Notes under the pieces: generated by a model
Told to the model about the DNA's origin: nothing
The model's input: only the letters and a program-made list of their open reading frames with translations
Database searches by the model: none
Program-made: the position numbers and the translations under genes
Assembly (NCBI GenBank): GCA_050699635.1
Contig: JBOHFK010000004.1
Span: forward strand, 1-64,000
Direction: 5' to 3'
From: GCA-003244245 sp050699635
Lineage (GTDB): Bacteria > Actinomycetota > Actinomycetes > Mycobacteriales > Pseudonocardiaceae
DNA: 64,000 nt
Shown: positions 33,680 to 43,248 of the stretch, piece by piece
How positions within the stretch are numbered: the stretch's first letter is position 1
Layout of the letters: each line of letters begins with the position of its first letter

Positions 33680-35160
33680 CGCCGTCCCCGGCTATCACGG
33701 CTGGCAGGGATCAGCGGCGGCGTGCGGCCAGATGCAGCGGGATAGGACACCGGGGGATGCAGGCGTAGCAACCGGGACAGCCCACCGTGACGCCCGGAAC
33801 GGACGGTCCCGTGGCGCAGCGCGGATACCGCCTGTGGTTCGTGCCGGGCAAAGTTCGCCAGCAGCCCGAAGACCAGCATGGTCAGCGCGATGGAGGTGCC
33901 GCCGGAGGAGATCAATGGCAGCGGGATGCCGGTGATCGGCAGCAAGCCGATCACGTACCCGATGTTGATCGCAGCCTGGCCGACCAGCCAGGTGGTCACG
34001 GTGGCGGATACCAGCTTGATCCACGGGTCGGTGTTTCGCGCGGCGATCCGGATCCCCACGTAGGCCAGTGTGCCGAACAGCGTCAGGACCACCAGGCAGC
34101 CCAGAAAGCCCAGTTCCTCCCCGATGATGGCGAAGATGAAGTCATTGTGCGCGTTGGGTAGGTAGTCCCATTTGGCACTGCCCTGCCCGAGCCCCACTCC
34201 CCACCAGCCGCCGTCGGCGAGTGAGTACATGGCTTGGCGGGCCTGGTAGGCCGCACCCTGCGGGTCGGCGCCTGGGCGCAGGAAGGACTCGATCCGGGCC
34301 GATCGGTAGCCGGCGAGGCCGGCCATGGCGACGGCGCCGGCGACCGCGGCCATCACGATGGCCCCGAACAGCTCCCCCGGCGCACCGCCGAACCACAGCA
34401 ACGCGAGCAGCACGATGGCCATCGTGATCGTGGTTCCCAGATCGGGTTGCAGCATGACCAGGGCGAAGATCACCACGGCCATCGGGACCAGCGGCACCAG
34501 CAGGTGCCGCCACTGGTGCAGCAGCGCGCGCTTGGTGATCAGCACGTGCGCGCCCCACAGGGCCAGCGCGAGCTTCGCAGGCTCGGAGGGTTGCAAGGAC
34601 AACGGGCCCAGCCGCAGCCATTTCTGCGCGCCGTGGATCTCGGCACCCAACGGGCTGAGCACCATGGCCAGCAGCACCACACACCCCAGCAGGCACAGCC
34701 CACTGGTACCACGAAGCATCCGCACCGGCAGCCGCAAACCCAGCCAGAACAGCACCAGCCCGACTCCGCAGTAGGCCAATTGCTGGACGAACACGGCATA
34801 GGACGAGCCAGCCTTGGTATATGACTCCACATTGGACGCGGAGAGCACCATCACCAGACCGAACAGCGTCAGCAGGCCGAATACGCCCAGGACGAGGTGC
34901 AGCGAGGTGAGCGGCCGGGCCAACCAGGCGGTCAGCCATTGTCGGGCGGCGGCCCAGCGAAGCGCCACCGGCCCACTCGCCGACCGCCTGCTCACCCGCT
35001 GCCGGCCTGGCCCAGGCCTAACCCCGCCTGACCGAGCCCCGGCGGTCTGGACCGCGCCCGACAGATCCCCAGCCGATCGATCCCCAGCCGACCTGTCCCT
35101 GGCTGACCGGACACTGGCTGTGCGAGCCGTCGGGGTGCCTGGCCGGGTGGAGCTCCTCAC
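33676..35160 (-). CDS. ftsW: FtsW septal peptidoglycan glycosyltransferase
   Basis: 494 residues, GTG start overlapping murD. A basic, repeat-rich N-terminal tail (~1-80, with RSAGD-type repeats) precedes about ten membrane helices of the SEDS family. Conserved signatures are seen in LQPDLGTTITMA and HNDFIFAIIGEELGFLG. GIPLPLISSGGTS, the SEDS motif near the end, is also present. With FtsI it polymerises septal glycan. Confidence 0.95.
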   Translation of the reverse strand: MRSSTRPGTPTARTASVRSARDRSAGDRSAGDLSGAVQTAGARSGGVRPGPGRQRVSRRSASGPVALRWAAARQWLTAWLARPLTSLHLVLGVFGLLTLFGLVMVLSASNVESYTKAGSSYAVFVQQLAYCGVGLVLFWLGLRLPVRMLRGTSGLCLLGCVVLLAMVLSPLGAEIHGAQKWLRLGPLSLQPSEPAKLALALWGAHVLITKRALLHQWRHLLVPLVPMAVVIFALVMLQPDLGTTITMAIVLLALLWFGGAPGELFGAIVMAAVAGAVAMAGLAGYRSARIESFLRPGADPQGAAYQARQAMYSLADGGWWGVGLGQGSAKWDYLPNAHNDFIFAIIGEELGFLGCLVVLTLFGTLAYVGIRIAARNTDPWIKLVSATVTTWLVGQAAINIGYVIGLLPITGIPLPLISSGGTSIALTMLVFGLLANFARHEPQAVSALRHGTVRSGRHGGLSRLLRLHPPVSYPAASGRTPPLIPASRDSRGRR

Positions 35161-36566
35161 CGGGGCGTGCCCAGCGCGGCGACCGCCGCGGAGAATGCCT
35201 GGCCACGCTGCGCGTAGCCAGTGAACATGTCGAGCGACGCCGCGGCTGGCGCGAGGAGCACCACGTCACCGGGCTCTGCCAGCTCGGCTGCTGCTGCCAC
35301 CACCTCCATCATGGCTCCATCGTCTCCCGAATCCACCACCCGCACCGGGAGGTTGGGTGCGTGTCGCCCCAACGCCGCGGCGATCACGGCGCGGTCCGCG
35401 CCGAGCAGCACTGCGCCGACCAGCCGGTCCCGGGTTTCGATGACAAGTTCGTCCACGTCGGCACCCTTGAGCAGGCCGCCGGCCACCCACACCACCCGCT
35501 GATGAGCCAGCAGCGCGGCCCGGGCCGCATGCGGGTTGGTGGCCTTCGAGTCGTCGATGTAGCGGATCCCGGCATAGTCGCCGACCGGCGCGCCGCGGTG
35601 CCCACCAGGGGTAAAGGCACTGAGCCCCGCGGCGACATCCGGCGCCGCAACACCGACACAGCGCGCCAGTGCGGCTGCGGCCAGCGCGTTGCCGAGATTG
35701 TGGGGCCCCGCCGGACGCACGTCGCCGACGCCGGCGAGCACGGTGCCCGCGGGATCACCGAAGACCCGATCAACCAGCTGGTGATCCACAATCCCGAACT
35801 GACCTTCACCCGGCTCGCCCGTGGTGAATCCGATGCCCCCGACTCCGGCTGCCAGCCGGGTCGACCAGTCGTCGTCGAGGTTGAACACTGCCGTGGCCGC
35901 GCCGGCGTACACGGTGCCCTTCGCCGCGGCATACCGAGCCAGGTCTCCGTGCCAGTCAAGGTGGTCGGCGGAGACGTTGAGCACCACGGCAGCCCGTGAC
36001 CACAGCTCCGGTGAGTGGTGCAGCTGGAACGAGGACAGCTCCACGGCGAGCACCCGATGGCCGGCGCGCACCGCATCCAGCACCGGGAACCCGACGTTGC
36101 CGCAGGCGAGAGCGTCGATCCCGGCGGCGCGCAGGATCGATTCGAGCATTCCCACCGTGGTGGTCTTACCGTTGGTGCCGGTGACCACCAGCCACTCGGC
36201 CGGTACCTGACCAGGCCCGGATCGCGCTCCGGGTCGGCAGCAGTCGACCCAGCGCGCCAAGGTCGCATCGCCGATCACCGGCACGCCGGCCCGGTGCGCG
36301 GCCACCAACACCGGCGCGTCCGGCCGCAGTCCGGGGCTGGTCACCACCAGATCGGTCCGCGGCGGCAGCACACCCAGATCGGCGGCCAACCGCACCACGG
36401 CCGCCAGCGGCGTCGCTGCCAGGGTGTCGAGTTGGGTGGGCGAGGAGTCGGTGACGGTGACATCGGCACCCAGTTCCGCCAGGAACCGGGCCGCTGATAC
36501 GCCCGTGATCCCGGCCCCGGCTACGAGTACCCGGGCGCTCGCGAGGTCGCCGGGAAAGTTGTCCAT
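35157..36566 (-). CDS. murD: UDP-N-acetylmuramoylalanine--D-glutamate ligase
   Basis: 469 residues from the ATG at 36566, which has GGGGGG about eight bases upstream; a GTG at 36572 overlapping the mraY stop is an alternative. The N-terminal Rossmann motif is VLVAGAGITGVSAARFLAEL. The ATP loop reads VVTGTNGKTTTVGM (~128-141) and is followed by SSFQLHHSP, and C-terminal DDSKATNPHAA is the family signature. It adds D-Glu to UDP-MurNAc-L-Ala. Confidence 0.95.
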   Translation of the reverse strand: MDNFPGDLASARVLVAGAGITGVSAARFLAELGADVTVTDSSPTQLDTLAATPLAAVVRLAADLGVLPPRTDLVVTSPGLRPDAPVLVAAHRAGVPVIGDATLARWVDCCRPGARSGPGQVPAEWLVVTGTNGKTTTVGMLESILRAAGIDALACGNVGFPVLDAVRAGHRVLAVELSSFQLHHSPELWSRAAVVLNVSADHLDWHGDLARYAAAKGTVYAGAATAVFNLDDDWSTRLAAGVGGIGFTTGEPGEGQFGIVDHQLVDRVFGDPAGTVLAGVGDVRPAGPHNLGNALAAAALARCVGVAAPDVAAGLSAFTPGGHRGAPVGDYAGIRYIDDSKATNPHAARAALLAHQRVVWVAGGLLKGADVDELVIETRDRLVGAVLLGADRAVIAAALGRHAPNLPVRVVDSGDDGAMMEVVAAAAELAEPGDVVLLAPAAASLDMFTGYAQRGQAFSAAVAALGTPR

Positions 36567-36568
36567 GC

Positions 36569-37639
36569 TCACCCCCCGGATGCGGTCAGCCACTCGCTGT
36601 AGAACACGCCGGCACCCAGTGCGCAACAGATCGCGGCGAGCAGCCAGAACCGGATGATCACCGTGGTCTCGGGCCAGCCGGCGAGCTCGAAGTGGTGATG
36701 AAACGGCGCCATCCGGAACGGCCGGCGCTGAGTGGTCTTGAACACTGCCACCTGGATCACCACCGAGAGCGCTTCGACCACGAACAGCCCACCGATCACG
36801 ATCAGCAGCAGCTCGGTCCGGGTGACCACGGCCAGGCCGGCCAGCAACCCGCCGATGGCCAGTGCGCCGGTGTCACCCATGAAGATCTTCGCTGGGGGCG
36901 CGTTCCACCACAGAAACCCGATGCACCCGCCAACGGCGGAAGCGGCCACCACGGCCACATCGAGCGGATCCCGCACGGTGTAGCAGCCGGGAACCGCCTG
37001 AAGGATGCAGTCCTGGCGGGACTGCCAGAACGAGACGATCACATAAGTGCCCAGGACCATCGCCGCCGCGCCCGCGGCCAGCCCGTCCAAGCCATCGGCC
37101 AGGTTCACCGCGTTCGACCAGGCCGACACCAGCAGGTAGGTGAAGATGACGAAGCCGACCACGCCGAAGGAGACCACGGCCACATCCCGCACGAAGGACA
37201 GGTGAATCGAAGCCGGGGAGATACCGTTGCGGTCCCGGAAACCCATCGCCAGGATGCCGAACACCACCGCCGCCACCAGTTGTCCGATCAGCTTGGCGGT
37301 CTTGCTCAGGCCCAGGTTGCGCTGCCGGCGAATCTTGATCAGATCATCCAGGAAGCCCACCAACCCGAGCACCGTGGTGAGCAGCAGCACCAGCAGGCCT
37401 GATGCGCTGATGTCATGCCAGGTCACGGTGAGATGGGCGACCAGGTAGCCGCTCCACATCGCCAGCAGGATGGCTACCCCGCCCATGGTGGGTGTACCGC
37501 GCTTGCTCTGGTGGGTCCGCGGGCCCTCCTGCCGGATCTCCTGCCCGAAGCCCTGCCGGGTGAACAGCCGGATGAGGTAGGGGGTGAACAGAATCGAGGC
37601 GAGCAGAGCGACCCCCGAGGCCACCAGGATCGTGCTCAC
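36569..37639 (-). CDS. mraY: Phospho-MurNAc-pentapeptide translocase
   Basis: 356 residues and about ten membrane helices; it makes lipid I from UDP-MurNAc-pentapeptide and undecaprenyl phosphate. Diagnostic are the GTPTMGGVAIL segment near residue 49, FLDDLIKIRRQRNLGLS (catalytic Asp pair), NAVNLADGLDGLAAG and KIFMGDTGALAIGG. Start overlaps murF by four bases. Confidence 0.97.
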   Translation of the reverse strand: MSTILVASGVALLASILFTPYLIRLFTRQGFGQEIRQEGPRTHQSKRGTPTMGGVAILLAMWSGYLVAHLTVTWHDISASGLLVLLLTTVLGLVGFLDDLIKIRRQRNLGLSKTAKLIGQLVAAVVFGILAMGFRDRNGISPASIHLSFVRDVAVVSFGVVGFVIFTYLLVSAWSNAVNLADGLDGLAAGAAAMVLGTYVIVSFWQSRQDCILQAVPGCYTVRDPLDVAVVAASAVGGCIGFLWWNAPPAKIFMGDTGALAIGGLLAGLAVVTRTELLLIVIGGLFVVEALSVVIQVAVFKTTQRRPFRMAPFHHHFELAGWPETTVIIRFWLLAAICCALGAGVFYSEWLTASGG

Positions 37640-39102
37640 CTGCTGGCCCCCTTGTCTTGGCCGAGCAGGCCGCCGGCGAGCAGACCTTCAGCGAGGCGTT
37701 CCAGCCCAGCCGCCCGGGATGCCTTGATCAGCACCACATCACCGGTGGCGAGTTCGCCCTGCAAGAACTCGACAGCGGCGGGCACATCAGGAACCCAGAC
37801 CGGCGCCAGTCCCGCAGCGGCCGCGTGCAGCGGCCGGGCCTGCTCCCCCACCGCGACCACCCGGTCGATGTGCAAGGCCGCCGCGAGTGCGCCGACGTCC
37901 CGGTACGCCTGCCCCGCAGCCTCGCCGAGCTCAGCGAGCGGGCCCAGGACCGCCCAACTGCGCCGGTCGGTGCCGGCCATCGCGACCAGAGCCCGCAACG
38001 CAGCGGCGACCGACTCCGGGTTGGCGTTGTAGGCGTCGTTGACCACGGTGACGCCGTCTGGGCGCTCGGCGACCTCCATCCGCCAGCGCGACACCGGACG
38101 GTACGTGCCCAGTACCGCGGCTATGGCCGCCGGGGTAGCACCCAGCTCGAGGGCGACTGCCACTGCGGCCAGCGCGTTGAGCACCTGGTGCTCGCCAGGC
38201 ACCGCTAGCCGTACCGGAGCCTCTCCGGCGGGGGTCACCAGGCGAAACGAGGGCAAGCCGCGGTCATTGAGGGTGACGTCCATGGCGCGGACGTGGGCCG
38301 CTCGCGACCGCCCGAAACGCACCACCCGAGCCGCGGTCCGCCGGTCCATCGCCGACACCGCGGCGTCGTCGGCGTTGAGGATCGCGACCCCGCCAGCGGG
38401 CAGTGCCTCGACCAGCTCACCCTTGGCGGTGGCCACCGCATCCCGGGAGCCGAACTCACCGAGGTGCGCCGAGCCGACGTTGAGGACCACCCCGATCGAC
38501 GGCGGCGCCACCCGGCACAGCGCGCTGATCTGGCCGGGGCCGCGTGCGGAGAGCTCCAGGACCAGGTGCCGAGTGGACGCCTCCGCGCGCAGCGCGGTCC
38601 AGGGATGACCGATCTCGTTGTTGAACGACCCCGGCGGCGCCACGGTCGGTCCCAGCGGCGCCAGCAGCGCCGCCACCATGTCCTTGGTGGACGTCTTGCC
38701 CGATGATCCGGTCAAGGCCACCACCTGCAGACCGGCTCGACTCAGCGTGTGCACCACGGATCGCGCCAGCGCAGCCAGCGCAGCCAGCACCGCCGCGCCC
38801 GCGCCGTCGGTGTCCGCGGCCAGCGCGTAGGCACCCGAGGGCGGCGCAGTGACCACTGGGGCGAGGACGGCGGCGGCATCGACGGGGCGGCCGGCCAATA
38901 TCCCGGTAGCGCCTGCGGCCACTGCGGCGGCAGCGAAGTCATGCCCGTCGACCCGCTCACCCGGCAAGGCAACGAACAACCCGCCGGGCTTGATCCGGCG
39001 GGAGTCGAACTCGACGCTGCCGGTGATCCGCTCGGCACCTGAGCAACCATGCAGGACGCCGCCCACCGCGCGGGCCACCTCGGCCAGGGTCAGCTCAATC
39101 AT
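37636..39102 (-). CDS. murF: UDP-MurNAc-tripeptide--D-alanyl-D-alanine ligase
   Basis: 488 residues. The ATP-binding loop is ALTGSSGKTSTKDMVAALL (~129-147) and NDAYNANPESVAAAL is the C-terminal signature. The N-terminal substrate domain includes SVEFDSRRIKPGGLFVAL. It adds D-Ala-D-Ala to complete the pentapeptide. It overlaps murE by four bases (ATGA). Confidence 0.96.
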   Translation of the reverse strand: MIELTLAEVARAVGGVLHGCSGAERITGSVEFDSRRIKPGGLFVALPGERVDGHDFAAAAVAAGATGILAGRPVDAAAVLAPVVTAPPSGAYALAADTDGAGAAVLAALAALARSVVHTLSRAGLQVVALTGSSGKTSTKDMVAALLAPLGPTVAPPGSFNNEIGHPWTALRAEASTRHLVLELSARGPGQISALCRVAPPSIGVVLNVGSAHLGEFGSRDAVATAKGELVEALPAGGVAILNADDAAVSAMDRRTAARVVRFGRSRAAHVRAMDVTLNDRGLPSFRLVTPAGEAPVRLAVPGEHQVLNALAAVAVALELGATPAAIAAVLGTYRPVSRWRMEVAERPDGVTVVNDAYNANPESVAAALRALVAMAGTDRRSWAVLGPLAELGEAAGQAYRDVGALAAALHIDRVVAVGEQARPLHAAAAGLAPVWVPDVPAAVEFLQGELATGDVVLIKASRAAGLERLAEGLLAGGLLGQDKGASR

Positions 39103-40649
39103 GTGGCCACCCCGAGCAGCCCATCGAGCGCTTCGGCAAGCACGTCCGCGTCCACGAAGGGGTGCTTGATGCCGTGCACCTCCTGTCCGGTCTCGTGACC
39201 CTTTCCGGCGACAACGACCGCGTCACCGGCTCGGGCGTGCGACACCGCGTGTGCGATGGCGGCTGCCCGGTCGGGTATCTCCACCACGTCAGCGGGACCG
39301 GCCCGGGTGCCGAGGAGCATGGCCGCGCGGATCGCGGCGGGATCTTCGGTCCGTGGGTTGTCGTCGGTGACCACCAGGAGATCTGCCCGGCGGGCGGCTT
39401 CGGCACCCATCAGCGGTCGTTTGGCCGTGTCCCGATCCCCACCGCAGCCCAGTACCACCAGTAACCGTCCTGGAACCTGGGCCCGCACCGCGTCGAGCAA
39501 CGCGGCTACCGCAGCGGGCTTATGCGCGTAGTCGACCAGGGCCAGAAAATCCTGACCCTGGCTCACCCGCTGCATCCGGCCAGGCACCTCAGTGGTGCCG
39601 ATACCCCGGGCGAGCAGCACCGGATCTGCCCCGGCGGCGTGACCCACGGCCAGCGCGAGCAGCGCATTGGTGACATTGAACGCTCCCGGTAACCGGATGG
39701 TCACCAAGATGTCCATGCCACCGGGGCCCAGCGCCCGGAAGGTCTGGCCGCCGGATGGATGGGCGGTGACATCCCCGGCGTGCCAGCTCGCCTCGCCACT
39801 GCGCGAGACCGTCGTGGTCTGCCCAGTGACCAGCCGGCGGCCCCAGGCATCGTCCACGCAGACCACCTCGGCGGCGGCCCGGCCGTCGAAGAGCAACGAC
39901 TTGGCGGCGAAATAGTCCTCAAGGCCGGGGTGGAAGTCCAAATGGTCTTGGGAGAGGTTGGTGAAAGCGCCGACCGCGAAGGCAGTGCCGGCCACCCGGC
40001 CCAGCGCCAGCGCATGGCTGGAGACCTCCATGGGCAGGTGGGTGACGCCGCGTTCGACCATCAGCGCCAGCAACGCCTGCAGGTCAGGGGCTTCCGGTGT
40101 GGTGTTCGTGCTGGGAAGGTGCTGCTCACCGATCCGGAGCTGCACCGTGCCCAGCAGGCCGGTGGCCGCTCCGGCCGCGCGCAGGCCCGCCTCCAGGAAG
40201 TACGCCGTGGTGGTCTTGCCGGCGGTGCCGGTGATCCCGAGTACGGCCAGCCAGGTGGACGGAGCACCGTAGATGCGCGACGACAGCAAGCCCACCACGG
40301 CTCGGGGGTCCGGGTGCACCAGTACCGGGACGGTCCTCCCGGCAAGTTCTGGACTGCCGGCACCCACCGGGTCGGTGAGCACCGCGGCGGCGCCGGCACG
40401 CAACGCCATGCCAGCGAAGTCGGCTCCATGCGAGCGGCCGGGGGTCAGGCTGGGGAGCGCTATGAACAGGTCGCCGGGCCGCGCGTGCTGGGCGCGCAGC
40501 GTGATACCCGTGACTGTGCTAATCGTGATGGGGGCTTGATCGGTGGTCCGCGCGCCGACCAGCGCCGCGAGCACGGTGAGCGGGGTCGGCGCGGTGTGCG
40601 ACGGCCGCAGCGGCGTCTCAGCCAACGAGCGAATCACAGGAGCAGTCAC
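39099..40649 (-). CDS. murE: UDP-MurNAc-dipeptide--meso-diaminopimelate ligase
   Basis: 516 residues from the GTG at 40649; a TTG at 40679 is also in frame. The ATP loop is GITGTAGKTTTAYFLEAGL (~137-155). The DNPR motif (~430) that reads the side chain of the third amino acid is present, indicating meso-diaminopimelate in the wall, as expected for mycobacteria-like actinomycetes. The first part of the domain contains ITLRAQHARPGDLFIAL. Confidence 0.95.
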   Translation of the reverse strand: MTAPVIRSLAETPLRPSHTAPTPLTVLAALVGARTTDQAPITISTVTGITLRAQHARPGDLFIALPSLTPGRSHGADFAGMALRAGAAAVLTDPVGAGSPELAGRTVPVLVHPDPRAVVGLLSSRIYGAPSTWLAVLGITGTAGKTTTAYFLEAGLRAAGAATGLLGTVQLRIGEQHLPSTNTTPEAPDLQALLALMVERGVTHLPMEVSSHALALGRVAGTAFAVGAFTNLSQDHLDFHPGLEDYFAAKSLLFDGRAAAEVVCVDDAWGRRLVTGQTTTVSRSGEASWHAGDVTAHPSGGQTFRALGPGGMDILVTIRLPGAFNVTNALLALAVGHAAGADPVLLARGIGTTEVPGRMQRVSQGQDFLALVDYAHKPAAVAALLDAVRAQVPGRLLVVLGCGGDRDTAKRPLMGAEAARRADLLVVTDDNPRTEDPAAIRAAMLLGTRAGPADVVEIPDRAAAIAHAVSHARAGDAVVVAGKGHETGQEVHGIKHPFVDADVLAEALDGLLGVAT

Positions 40650-40745
40650 GATCCGGGGTCGGGTGCGCGTGGAGTGCAAGCCCAGCGGCCCCGAAGGCTA
40701 CCGGCGCCCCGATTCGGGATCAGGAGCGGACCCGGCGTCGGGTCC

Positions 40746-40775
40746 GGCATGACGGATCCGGGCATGACGGATCCG
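40746..40775. repeat. 15-bp tandem repeat upstream of murE
   Basis: Two identical 15-base units ggcatgacggatccg (40746-40760, 40761-40775) and a weaker third copy lie between the ftsI stop and murE. They are in non-coding DNA and show no obvious hairpin. Confidence 0.7.
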
Positions 40776-40780
40776 GGGCA

Positions 40781-42619
40781 TCACGGCAGGGTGAGGGTGT
40801 GCGGCGGGCTCGGCGCCGGCGACGGTGGGATCTGGTAGCGCCCCGCCAGGTAGGACGCGATCTCGTGAAACAGCGGCGCGGCGCTACCGACGGCCGGGTC
40901 GTCGAGCATGATCCCGACCACGAAGCGTGGCGAATCAGCAGGCAAAATCCCAGCGAAGGTGATCCAGTAATTTGAGTTGCTGTAGCAGCCGCAACCCGGG
41001 TTGACCTGTTGCGCGGTGCCGCTCTTGCCGGCGATTTGATAGCCGTCCAGCGCGGCCTCCGGGGCGGTGCCACGCTGCCCCGGCTCGTTCTGCACGACCG
41101 CGCGCAGCATGTCCCGGACCGTATGGGCGCTCTGCGGGCTGACCACCCGGATGCCGGCTGGCGCTGGTGGCACAGTGCGGGTGCCATCCGGGGCGATCTC
41201 GGCGCTGACGATCCGGGGTGGGATTCGCAGACCATCGTTGGCGATCGCCTGATACATGCCGGCCATCTGCAGCACCGTCATCGACAGGCCTTGACCGATG
41301 GGCAGGTTGGCGAACGTGCTCCCGGACCACTGATCCCTGGGCGGCACCTGGCCCGCGCTCTCCCCTGGCAGTCCCACGTTGGTGCGCTGGCCCAAGCCCA
41401 TTCGGGTGAGCATGTCCACGAAGCGGTCCTCGCCCACCCGTTGCGCGGTGAGTAGCGTGCCGACATTGGATGAGCGGGCCAGCACCCCGGTGAAGGTGAG
41501 GTTCAGGGTGCCGTGCGGCCAGGCGTCCCGGACCGTCCGGTCGGCGATCCGCAGTTCACCGGGAACCCGCAGCGGGGTGTCGGGCGTGACGACGCCGCTG
41601 TCGATGGCAGCAGCCGCAGTCACGACCTTGTTGACCGAGCCTGGTTCGAAGGGCGCCGAGACCGCCGGATTGCCCAATGATTCCGGGGTGGCCGCCGCGA
41701 GGTTGTTCGGGTCGAAGGTGACATCGTTGACCATCGCGTAGACCTCGGCGGTGCGGGCGTCGAGGACCACCGCACTCGCCCCCTTGGCGCGGTATTTCCG
41801 CGCGTACTCGGTGAGCATCTGCGCCACGGTGAATTGCAGGTCGGAGTCCAGGGTGAGCTCCAGGCCGGAACCGGGTACCGGGGGCCGCTCGGCCCGCTCA
41901 CTGCCCGGGATGATCGCGTCCGAGCCCTCTGCGGTGTCGACCACCCGGCGACCGTCCCGGCCGGCCAGCAGGGTGTCGTCGTAGTTCTCCAGGCCGACCA
42001 GCCCACGCACCTTGCGTTCATCGGCCCGCCAGTTCGCCACCCCGAGGACGTTGGCGGCAAGCTCACCACCGGGGTACTGCCGGATCTCCCGGTGCTCCGC
42101 ACTGATCTCGGGAAAATCCTGCTGGATCGCCCTGGCCTGGGCCGGCGTCACCAGTGGTGCTAGCAGCACCGTGGTGCGGTCGCTGCGTAGCTGGCTCAGG
42201 ATCTCCTGCTCGGAGACCATCGCCCCGAGGACCTGGGCGACCCGGTGGGCCATCTCCTGTTTGTGCAGGTCCGGGTCCGCCCGGACGGCCCGCTGCTCGG
42301 CAGTGATCCGGTTCGGCTGGGCGTACAGGGCCTGGGCCGCCACGCTGAACGCCAGCGGGGTGCCATTGCGGTCAGTGATCGTGCCGCGTTGCGCGGGAAG
42401 CGTCTGCACAGTGGTGCGCTGGCTCGCCGCCTGCGCCGACAGTGCCGCCGCCTGCAGTCCCTGCACCGCCACCAGCTTGAGTCCGGCGGCAACCAGCGCC
42501 GCAACCAGCACTACCCGGCCGAGGACCAGCCGGCTGCGTGGACCTGAGGCCAGCGAACCGCGCAGGCGGCGACGGCGGGCGGCCCGACCCCGGGTGGCCC
42601 GCGTGGTGGCCCCGCCCAT
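40781..42619 (-). CDS. ftsI: FtsI/PbpB septal transpeptidase (penicillin-binding protein)
   Basis: 612 residues. A basic tail and one N-terminal helix (VLGRVVLVAALVAAGLKLVA, ~32-51) precede the dimerisation domain and the transpeptidase domain. The active-site motifs are SVNK (328-331, nucleophile Ser328), SSN (383-385) and AGKSGTAQQ (~532-540). It crosslinks septal peptidoglycan with FtsW. Its start overlaps the ftsL stop (TGATG). Confidence 0.96.
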   Translation of the reverse strand: MGGATTRATRGRAARRRRLRGSLASGPRSRLVLGRVVLVAALVAAGLKLVAVQGLQAAALSAQAASQRTTVQTLPAQRGTITDRNGTPLAFSVAAQALYAQPNRITAEQRAVRADPDLHKQEMAHRVAQVLGAMVSEQEILSQLRSDRTTVLLAPLVTPAQARAIQQDFPEISAEHREIRQYPGGELAANVLGVANWRADERKVRGLVGLENYDDTLLAGRDGRRVVDTAEGSDAIIPGSERAERPPVPGSGLELTLDSDLQFTVAQMLTEYARKYRAKGASAVVLDARTAEVYAMVNDVTFDPNNLAAATPESLGNPAVSAPFEPGSVNKVVTAAAAIDSGVVTPDTPLRVPGELRIADRTVRDAWPHGTLNLTFTGVLARSSNVGTLLTAQRVGEDRFVDMLTRMGLGQRTNVGLPGESAGQVPPRDQWSGSTFANLPIGQGLSMTVLQMAGMYQAIANDGLRIPPRIVSAEIAPDGTRTVPPAPAGIRVVSPQSAHTVRDMLRAVVQNEPGQRGTAPEAALDGYQIAGKSGTAQQVNPGCGCYSNSNYWITFAGILPADSPRFVVGIMLDDPAVGSAAPLFHEIASYLAGRYQIPPSPAPSPPHTLTLP

Positions 42620-43248
42620 CAGGTCTGACCCGGCGGTACAGGTGCAACTCCCGGCGGGACGGCCGTGGCACCCGGCAGGGCCGGCGCTGCCGCGAGGGGC
42701 GCTGGTGCCGGGGGCGATGCTGCCGGTGGGGTGGTTTGCGGTAGTAGAGCAGGCGCTGCCGGTGGCGGGGCGGGTGCGGTGGCCCGCCGCGGTTGCCCGA
42801 TCACCTCGACGCTGCCATCGGGCTGCACGACCAATCGTGCCGCGTCTCCAGCGGGAACCATGCCGAGCTCACGAGCCCGGCGAGCCAGCTCTGGCGCGGT
42901 CTCCAGGGTGGCCACCTGGCGGCCGAGGCTCTCCGAACGCTCGGTCAGGGTCCTGGCGTTCTTGCGGGCGCTCTGCAGATGGTAGGAGTCAGCTGTGGCG
43001 GCCGTGGACAGCCACAGCGTGGCGACCAGTGCTACCCCCAGCAGAGCCATCACCAGCATCACGAAGGGTGCCCGGCCGGCATCCGCGCGCCCGGGATGGG
43101 CGTGGCGGGCCTCGGAGCGCTGAGCGCGCCGAGCGTAGGCGCGGGCCACGGCCGGGGAGCGCCGGTGTTGCGGCCCGACGTCCCGGCGGTGGGCGGGGGC
43201 AGCAGTCCTGGCCCGCGTGGGGGTCGCGGCGTGGGCGGGCGCAGTCAT
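42619..43248 (-). CDS. ftsL: FtsL-like division protein
   Basis: 209 residues: a basic N-terminal tail, one membrane helix (FVMLVMALLGVALVATLWLS, ~62-81), a leucine-zipper-like segment (SYHLQSARKNARTLTERSES), and a long Pro/Ala-rich C-terminal tail. Sequence conservation in FtsL is low, but the topology and its place between rsmH and ftsI are standard. The extended Pro/Ala tail (~140-209) is longer than the core needs. Confidence 0.9.
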   Translation of the reverse strand: MTAPAHAATPTRARTAAPAHRRDVGPQHRRSPAVARAYARRAQRSEARHAHPGRADAGRAPFVMLVMALLGVALVATLWLSTAATADSYHLQSARKNARTLTERSESLGRQVATLETAPELARRARELGMVPAGDAARLVVQPDGSVEVIGQPRRATAPAPPPAAPALLPQTTPPAASPPAPAPLAAAPALPGATAVPPGVAPVPPGQT

